A DNA stretch of 64,000 bases from contig NC_081409.1 in NCBI RefSeq assembly GCF_030272615.1, positions 530,200,291 through 530,264,290 of the forward strand. Reading direction: 5' to 3'. The notes under the pieces are model-generated. The model ran no database searches. It was not told the DNA's origin and was given only the letters and a program-made list of their open reading frames with translations. The translations under genes and the position numbers were made by a program. The DNA comes from Cryptomeria japonica (Eukaryota > Streptophyta > Pinopsida > Cupressales > Cupressaceae). Shown here piece by piece: positions 57,298-64,000 of the stretch (its first letter is position 1; each line of letters opens with the position of its first letter).

Positions 57298-58366
57298 TTT
57301 AGCATCCTAAAATTACACTCTTATACAATTTTGACTACATTGGGTCCCTACCTTAGTGTTTTCCCCCTAGGCTTGATTGTGACCTGATTCTACTCATATC
57401 ACTCAAGAATGACTACATTTTTTACTTTTGCATTAGCTAGGCACCTTCTCCTAGCCCCAAAATGGGGTAGCACTATAGTTGTGGCCCTAATTAGGACTAG
57501 GGTGCCATGCTCTGATCCTCCCTATTTTGGGCCCCTTTTAAACCTTTTTCCCTATTGAAAAAATGAGCAGGATTCCTAGCTCTGTGTCGGATCATGTCAA
57601 AGAATTAATTAGTTTTTCAATGGGCAAGTATAAAAGGAGGATTTTCCCTCTCATTTTGAGATCAATCCAACAACAAGAATGCATTTTACACATATGAGAT
57701 CAATCATTCAATAAATTGAGCAAGTAATTAGTCTTCCTTCAATCCATGGAGTAGAAAATAAGTCAAGATTCAAGCATTGAAGTGGACATTCACATCCTAT
57801 TTTATCATTTGGTTTTCCAGTCATTATTCAACATCTCCCTCAAAAGGGGAATATTTATTTACAAAAATTCAATTATATTTTATCTCTATTTCATGGTTAA
57901 TTCCAAAATCAGGGTACTTAGGCAAGCCCCTATTCCCAACCTATTTTCCTTTCTTTCTATGTGTAGGAAACAAGTACAGAGTTGTGATCTTCAGAATAGG
58001 CATTATTTGCAAAGATGAATCAACCCTCTTTGGTGTACTAAAATTTAGGAGGATGAGAGAGATGGGCGATTTGGTCCTAGCATTTTTTAAGCTTTTTTGA
58101 GCATCAAGTTTGAATTTGTATATACTTCTTAGATCCAGGTGTGTGTCTTAGTCCTACATCTGTAGCTCACTATTTCCACATTTTTACCTTCATTTTCAGA
58201 ACCTTTCTCTAATTTCAGCATTTCAACTCACAAAAGAGGGTAGACAATTCATATCCCCCTGAATCTAGTCAGTATTTTTGGTCCTTATCATTGCTGGTTT
58301 GTGACTAAATCTATGAGGGATTTTCATCCCTCTCATGGTGGAAACCCTAAATTTTCACCCATTACA
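57298..58366 (+). repeat. 5' LTR of gypsy-3b (1,069 bp)
   Basis: Starts at TTTAGCATCCTAAAA (decayed TGTAGCATCC, compare 45649) and ends ACCCATTACA before the primer-binding site TTTTGGTGAACTG (58367). A TATA box lies at 57629-57637. Aligns with the pieces of the gypsy-3a LTR. Confidence 0.8.
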
Positions 58367-58866
58367 TTTTGGTGAACTGACTCCTTACACCTTTAATTTT
58401 GATTTATGTTCTTAGATTTGAGTGTGCATGCAATTTAAAATTTAAATTTTCATTTACAAGTTTGATTTTCAAGTGAATTTTAAAAATTTAAAGGTTAAAT
58501 TCAATAAAACCCCAAATTTTAAATTTAAGACCCTAAATTTTAAATTTTAAATTTTAAATTGAACTTGGGTTGTTCAAATTTTGGATTAATTTTTTAAAAT
58601 CTAATTCATAGTAAAATTCAAAATTGCAATCTTAGATCCAATTTCAAATTAATTTTAAAAATTAAGAGGTTATTTTCACAAAACCTTAATCTTTAATTTT
58701 TTAATTTACTAGTCGGTTGCATGCTCTTTATTTTCAAAATCATAAATCAATTTCCTTAAATTAATTGAACAATCATTTTTACCCAAATTTGCATTGTTTA
58801 ATTAATTTCAACATTCAAAATTTCAAATTTCAAATTTCCAATTTCCCTTCCTTAGTGCATTAGTTT
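58367..58866 (+). other. gypsy-3b primer-binding site and leader
   Basis: TTTTGGTGAAC at 58367-58377, then an AT-rich leader with an AAATTTTAAATTTTAAATTT tandem run at about 58525-58560 and AAATTTCAAATTTC at 58820-58845. No gene. Confidence 0.65.
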
Positions 58867-59383
58867 TACTACTATTAGTGCAACCTATAATATCCTCGTG
58901 AGAATAAGTTGTAGAATTAAGGCTTCCCAAGGTTTAATTACCAAGGAGATGGAGCCTAAGTTGGATAACTTATTCCATGAGGATGTTGGTGGTTCTTCCA
59001 TTCCTACAAATGACCCCATTTATCCTCATTCTTTTCTTAATGCTCATGATGTGGATGAATCACTAACTAGGTTTTTTGTTGACCAATTGGCGAAGGTTGA
59101 CAATCAATTTGAAAATCTTCAACAACAAATGAGTCAACAATACCCAGAAAGTGAATCTCTACCACTGATTGAAGGATTAAAAAGAATGGTCCAAAGTGAT
59201 AAACTCGGTGTTTATATGTTGTGTGGTATTGCTCATATTGTTGATACTAATGTTATGCCTATGAAGAGTTGTGTTGAAGTCCTTGGCTATACACAACCTC
59301 CTAGTCAAGTTAATCATTACATTCCTATGACTACTCCTATGGCTTGTGTTCCCACATTTACATCTAAAATCATGGCTACCTTT

Positions 59384-59392
59384 ACACAAAAT
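59384..59392. repeat. 9-bp target-site duplication, left copy
   Basis: ACACAAAAT, repeated at 60241-60249. Alignment with gypsy-3a (ACACAAAATATTAATC at about 56757) shows that only one copy existed before insertion. Confidence 0.85.
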
Positions 59393-60240
59393 AGTGATCC
59401 TTTAAGAAACCCTCTCTCAAAAAATTGTATTAAATCTTCACGAATATTTAATTTTTTTTTTAAATAATAATTTGTATTGGTGAATATTTCCCTTTTTTAT
59501 AGAAAAATATTAATTTTATTGGCAAATTTTTTTATATCAATTTTTTTGGTAGAAAATATTGGCGAATCTTGGAAAATAAAAAGAGTATGCATTAATTACT
59601 ATTGCAAATTCTTTCATTTAAAAAAATAGTTTTTAATAGAAAAGTAGAGGCTTGAAGGTGTAATGAGTTTAAGGGGTAGACTCTACTTTATTTAGTTTCT
59701 ACCATTAATTTAAAATATTCTAATAGTCCTCTTTGTATTTTGTGAGATAAAATGTGCCAACAATTTGTGATATGCATCAAGCCAAAAATTGCTTTTAGAC
59801 CATTGATTTTCATTGATCTCAACAATTTAGAAGCAATTTCAAACCCCACGAGCATTACGACTTTTAGGTATAATTTACCTCATGGAATAAAATGAAGGTC
59901 ATTATATTATATTTTAAATCAATGGTGGAAACTAAAGATTGTTGATATAACCCTAAAGTAACTAAAAATTATGATATATTATTGCCAAATTAATTTAGAT
60001 TTCTATAATAAAATGTTGGTGAACCTAATCCAATCATGTACTGAAGATTGTGGTGAATCTTTGAGTTAAAAAAATTAATAAAATAAGTTCTTTGGCAATT
60101 TAAATAGCACTAAAATATAAAAATTTGTAAAAATGTGGTAATTTGGGTCACCTTAAAAGCTAAACTTATTAGCCAAATTTTGATTTCCAATTTTCAAAAA
60201 ATAGCCAATTGATGAATATTAGCCACTAAAAATTTCACCA
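59393..60240. mobile_element. 848-bp noncoding insertion of unknown class
   Basis: Begins AGTGATCCTTTAAG and ends ATTTCACCAAC between two copies of ACACAAAAT. It is AT-rich with repeated words TTGGTGAA, TTGGCAAAT and TTAGCCAA. No open frame of note and no obvious terminal inverted repeats. A 9-bp duplication is typical of Mutator-like elements, but without inverted termini the class stays open. Confidence 0.75.
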
Positions 60241-60249
60241 ACACAAAAT
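60241..60249. repeat. 9-bp target-site duplication, right copy
   Basis: ACACAAAAT, identical to 59384-59392. Confidence 0.85.
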
Positions 60250-61230
60250 GTCATACCTACACATGTTAGTCAAGGGTGCAATTCCTCTAATCATAATTCT
60301 TGCATTCCTCCTCCTATGAGTCTTCCATTTCCTACCCAATAATCTTCTATACCTACCTATCATAGTGTCCCACCCCCTTATTCTCAATCTCCTCCTTCAC
60401 TCAACAATGTTACCCCCCCCTTCTCAATCAAATATGTCCAATTTCAATTCATCCACTAAAGCTACCATCAATAATCTAGCTCAAATAGTATCTTCCTTAC
60501 AATAATAAATACCTTCCATGAATCAATCTAAGTATAATGTGCCCACATTTGATGTAGTGAGCCCATTATCCAATTACATTGTTTGTGTTGTCCCTCCTAA
60601 ACATGTGGAAGTCCCTCAATTGGAGCCTTATAATGGAAAAGGTGATCCCTTAACTCATGTTAAAACATTTCAAACTTTGTGCAGTGACTTTGCTCATGAC
60701 CAAAAACTTTTGATTAAATTGTTCACTATAACACTAAGGGATAAATTTGCAATGATATTGTTCTTTGCCTCTTTATTCTATTACTTTTCAATAATTGGCT
60801 AATGCTTTCACTCAATAATTTCACAGTAATATTGGTCCTAAGATTACTTTGAATGATTTGATGCATTACAAGCAAGGTGTTAAAGAAAAAGTGACTGATT
60901 TTATTGGTAGATATAAACATCTATATTCACAATTTTTTATCCTATGTCTAATCAAGATATTCAAAGAATTTTCATTTCTAATTTTCAAAAGGAAATTAGA
61001 GATAAACTTCTATTTTTTGAGTTTACTTCCTTTACACAGTTGTGTGCAGTACTTCACAATTATCACCTTACCATGAGTCAATTGGAACAATCATCTTCAA
61101 TGACTCTAAATGATAAAATTGAAAGTTCTCAAAAACATTTTACAAAGTGCAAACCAAATAAGGGATTCATTAAGTTCAATGACAAAAACAACACTCAAGT
61201 AGCAGTTGTAACAATAGGTGTTGCAACTAT

Positions 61231-61242
61231 AACAATAGGTGT
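61231..61242. repeat. Target-site duplication of truncated LINE B, left copy
   Basis: AACAATAGGTGT, repeated exactly at 62134-62145. A partial AACAATAGGTGT also occurs at 61210, as part of a short local repeat in gag. Confidence 0.9.
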
Positions 61243-61957
61243 CAGACAGTAGGAATGCCACTCTATCTAAGGAGGAAGAAAACCCTAACTCTGTGGGCAT
61301 TGAGCAAGGTAGGGATTTTGTAAATACAATTCTGAATACTACCTGTAACTATGCTCTGGAATCCTTCAATTTCCAGAATTGGGTTGTTGACAACATTACT
61401 AGTATGCAAAGTAAACAGAGGGATCTGGAAAATAAGATAAATAATTTGATTAAAAGGATACAAATTCTGGGAAAAAGAAAGAGGAGATGGAAACTAGTGA
61501 AGCCGAGGAGGAAGTCGAGATGGAGGATTGGCAGGAAAAAGACCTGATCAAAGGGGATCTGAAACATTTGGAGGATGTTATCAGAATTCTGAAAGAACAG
61601 ACTAAGGAGGATAAAGACAATATCAATACCCGGGTTGCCCACATTGAGAAGGCTCTGAAAAGTTTCATGAACCACAATCTTCAGGTCCTAAAAGTTTTGT
61701 TACAGAATATGAATGCACTAGTGGAGCACTTGGAGAGGAAAAATCAGGATAATAATTTGGTAATCATTGAAGATGTACCAACTTCTAGCTCCACTCATCA
61801 GACTTCCAGGCGAAGGACAAGGCAGAACACTACTGAGATGGAGACCAAATTGAAAGATATCCAGCTGAGACAGGAGAGCAATGATCTGAGGGAAGCGGCC
61901 AAGGCGATGATGCTTCTGGTTTAGAATGTCGAGGAGTCTATAAAAGTATTCAATTGA
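61243..61957 (+). pseudogene. Third-ORF C-terminal fragment in truncated LINE B copy
   Basis: A first frame (SRNATLSKEEENPNSVGIEQ, then QSKQRDLENKINNLIKRIQ) passes by frameshift at about 61460 to an open frame 61487-61924. That frame reads LKHLEDVIRILKEQ and then LQNMNALVEHLERKNQD and MEMETKLKDIQLRQE-like sequence, a charged heptad-rich coiled coil. It ends at TAG 61922-61924, which replaces CAG of the other copy; the next in-frame stop is at about 61957. It is better preserved than in LINE B itself, and it confirms that this reading frame was coding. Confidence 0.75.
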
Positions 61958-62133
61958 TATGTAATGCTAGGTTTGGGAGGTCAATTTTTTGTTGGCTCCT
62001 TGTTGTCCTTTTGTCCTAGCTGTTGGTTTTTGTGTTGGTCTTTTGCAACTGTTTTGTCTTGTTTCTGTATTGCCTATCTTTTGTAATGTAAGCAGGTTTT
62101 GGGTCCCTTAAAACCTTTTTTTTTTTAATCAAA
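61243..62133 (+). mobile_element. 5'-truncated copy of LINE B (891 bp)
   Basis: Aligns with 35982-36870 of LINE B from CAGACAGTAGGAATG to TTTAATCAAA. It contains the distal part of the third ORF and the 3' UTR, in the same orientation as its host, gypsy-3b. A 12-bp target-site duplication and a short microhomology at the 5' junction are hallmarks of target-primed reverse transcription with early termination. Confidence 0.93.
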
Positions 62134-62145
62134 AACAATAGGTGT
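62134..62145. repeat. Target-site duplication of truncated LINE B, right copy
   Basis: AACAATAGGTGT, identical to 61231-61242. Confidence 0.9.
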
Positions 62146-63082
62146 GCCTCCTTTGTCCAAATACTTTAGAAAAGAATTCACTCCTCTTAATGAATATTTG
62201 CATAGTATTATGATGCAATTGTTATAAAGAAATGTGTTGAAGCTTCCCCCTACAAAACCAATTGACACAACTAAGACTTTATCACATTCCTTTGATTTCA
62301 AAGTTTTTTGTCAATATCATCATCAACCTGGTCATGCCACTAAAAAGTGTTATTCCTTAAGGAATAAAATTCAAGACTGTTATTGATAACAATACCATAT
62401 CTATGGTTGCTATGAATGATAAACAAAATAAATCTGTAGCTCCTCCTAATCAAAATTAACAAATTTTCACTAATCCTTTACCTTCCCATTCCACTAATGT
62501 GATTGAGACTGATTGTCTTTCCTTCTCCCCTATTGATCTTGGCCTTCAATCTAATAGAGTGGTGAAACGTATTGACAAAAATGAATCTCCTAAGGACTTA
62601 TGCATCACATTTTACCCTAGTGAGACTATTGAAGCACTCGATGGTCTATTATATATCACTACCAGAATCAAGAACATACCCTCTCGAGGGGTTCTCATTG
62701 ATCTATCTTGCATGGTGAATGTTATAAATGAAGATTTTCTTTATACTTTGCAATTGCATCAAGTGACATATGATGAAACTGATGTGATAGTTAGAGTATT
62801 TTATGGTTTCTCTTATCCTACCATGTGATAGTTACATTTCCTATTGAGGTTGGCACTAAATTATTAGATGTTGTTTTTGCTATCATTCCTACATCTGATC
62901 AATTTTGTGTGAAGTTGGGACATCCTTGGTTCTCTTCCATGAAAATTATTGTTACTAATGTTCATAAGTGTTTGAAATTTCCTCATGATAATAAAACCAT
63001 AACTATTAATCATAGCATGTATCAACCTATGGTGAGGTATGGAAATGTTTGTCTTGATTATTTTAGGGTGGAACAATTATAG
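62146..63082 (+). pseudogene. gypsy-3b zinc knuckle and protease remnant
   Basis: VFCQYHHQPGHATKKCYSLR is the gypsy CCHC knuckle (about 62300-62360), equivalent to CNYHQNKGHQTNDC of gypsy-1. 62499-62828 is open, with PSRGVLIDLSCMVNVINED, a retropepsin site in which SG is replaced by LS. After a stop the second half, FCVKLGHPWFSSMKI then HKCLKFPHDN, completes the fold. The protease is inactive by both substitution and stops. Confidence 0.8.
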
Positions 63083-63139
63083 CCTCTTCAACCTATAAGT
63101 GATGCTCTCTTTAAATCCTATCAAAAATGGAAAAATGAG

Positions 63140-63517
63140 ATGATTTTATCCTTGAGTAAACCTAGAAATCCAGCACTTAGTTTTCCTCCTAGCAATGACC
63201 ATATTCCTTCTCCTAAGGATACTCTCCTACTTCCTCATATGGATAATCCTATTCTTCCTCCTAAAGAAAAACATATTATTCCTCATAAGGATAGACCTAT
63301 TCCTCCTCCTCATGATGGACCCGGTCTCCTTCCTACACCTCCCATTCCTCCTTTATATGGTGTGGTCCTACATCCTAAATCTTACAAAGGAAAGAACCCG
63401 ACATCTCCTATTGTTCAACCGAAGAGACCTTCTCCTATGCATCCTTCTTTAAAAGAAGAAAAGAAGCCTATTCCTATTGATCCTAAACCTTCACAACCTT
63501 TGGCTAAAACTAAATGA
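63140..63517 (+). pseudogene. gypsy-3b proline-rich linker
   Basis: A 125-codon open stretch of repeated Pro-His-Lys units (FPPSNDHIPSPKDTLLLPHM; ILPPKEKHIIPHKDRPIPPP). It is the usual low-complexity spacer downstream of the protease in these elements. The degenerate PPKD/PHKD repeat has a period of about 13 residues. No enzymatic motif. Confidence 0.6.
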
Positions 63518-64000
63518 AACCATTGTGCGAGAGAATTTTGATGGAGATGTCGTGCTATAGCTCTGGACTTGCTTCTCAAAATATTTCTTTCCTAAAGACA
63601 GCAACTATTGACATAATACATGTATACAATGAAAATTGGCCTAGAGAGAATTAATTAAATATTATTTATTTAATTAATGTATCCTTAATTATTATACTTA
63701 TAAATAAATTGAATAATTTATTTATATAGCTCATTTTTCCAAAATTCTTCCCATTATAAATCATTATCTCCACTTTCCTAATTAAATGAGAAAATTTAAT
63801 TAATTTGTCTTATTTAATTATTCCCTCCCACTTAATTTAAATTTTTAGATTCAAATTGGGTAACATGTTTCCTAACCTAAACTATCATCCTAACCCTCCA
63901 ACCTACCATATAACCTTGGGTTGCACTAACCTTATCCTTTCAAACTATCCCTATCTTAACCTCCTATAGAGTTGTCTCTCCAATCATAAGGACACTTGGC
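63518..64000. other. AT-rich noncoding end of window
   Basis: After the linker stop there is no further coding similarity. TTAATTAAAT-type simple sequence (63650-63840) resembles the AT-rich middle of the gypsy-1 LTR. It could be a 3' UTR or LTR of an RT-less element or unrelated DNA; the window ends before this can be decided. Confidence 0.4.

Larger units (their letters stand above)
58867..61242 (+). pseudogene. gypsy-3b gag remnant
   Basis: 58898-59392 is open: IKASQGLITKEMEPKLDNLF, then FENLQQQMSQQYPESES and YMLCGIAHIVDTNVMPMKS. After the 848-bp insertion, gag resumes at 60250 with KYNVPTFDVVSPLSNYIV, then VPQLEPYNGKGDPLTHVKTF and LFTITLRDK. HYKQGVKEKVTDFIGRYKHL and FQKEIRDKLLFFEF follow to about 61240, where the LINE copy interrupts. 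Frameshifts occur near 60740-60850 and 60940. A diverged retrotrans_gag family protein that would form the particle. Confidence 0.8.
57298..64000 (+). mobile_element. gypsy-3b: second copy of the gypsy-3 family, runs off the window
   Basis: 5' LTR (57298-58366), primer-binding site, gag, zinc knuckle, protease and Pro-rich linker. Inserted into the gag gene of gypsy-3a. It carries two later insertions: an 848-bp element (59393-60240) and a truncated LINE B (61243-62133), each flanked by direct repeats. Neither RT nor a 3' LTR is within the window. Confidence 0.8.

Overview
This 64 kb window is repeat DNA from a large plant genome. I found no intact host gene, rRNA or tRNA. Every recognisable coding stretch belongs to a plant Ty1/copia or Ty3/gypsy LTR retrotransposon or an L1-type LINE, and all are broken by stops, frameshifts or later insertions. 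The AT-rich base composition, long LTRs (about 1.1-1.4 kb), copia LTRs with a conserved G/C-run motif, and deep nesting of old elements suit a giant, slowly purged plant genome. A gymnosperm is plausible, but the sequence alone does not prove it.

Layout. 1-623: unassigned. 624-7039: a minus-strand copia element (copia-1) with a truncated 3' LTR. It sits in the reverse transcriptase gene of a minus-strand gypsy element (gypsy-1, 7040-16786), which also carries a solo copia-type LTR at 8147-9585. 17291-19272: 5' LTR and gag stump of another minus-strand copia (copia-2), next to an oppositely oriented LTR (about 19273-19916). 20158-40988: a minus-strand LINE (LINE A), split in its RT domain by a plus-strand LINE (LINE B, 25103-36870) that is flanked by a perfect 14-bp target-site duplication. 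LINE B contains a small gag-protease-only copia element (copia-3, 29568-33797). 41002-44157: unassigned. 44158-44413: compound microsatellite. 44546-45648: 3' end of another copia (copia-4). 45649-64000: a stack of three gypsy elements. gypsy-2 (45843-53487) sits in the 5' LTR of gypsy-3a. That LTR also holds a copia LTR (54159-55488). gypsy-3b (57298 onward) sits in the gag gene of gypsy-3a. gypsy-3b is itself interrupted by an 848-bp insertion of unknown class and by a 5'-truncated copy of LINE B.

Most notable points. (1) The nest is dated by target-site duplications that can be read directly. (2) LINE B moved as a unit that includes a third, 3' ORF of about 530 codons beyond ORF2, with a charged coiled-coil C-terminus; a truncated sibling with its own 12-bp target-site duplication confirms the 3' end. 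(3) Copia-3 has gag and protease but no integrase or RT; an acidic ORF fills their place. (4) The right LTR of copia-3 is followed by a second primer-binding site, and the LINE flanks overlap by about 247 bp, so the locus was shaped by recombination rather than simple insertion. (5) gypsy-2 also has no RT or integrase between its LTRs.

All boundaries and alignments were made by eye. Target-site duplications and motifs quoted are read from the sequence; family assignments rest on conserved domain motifs.
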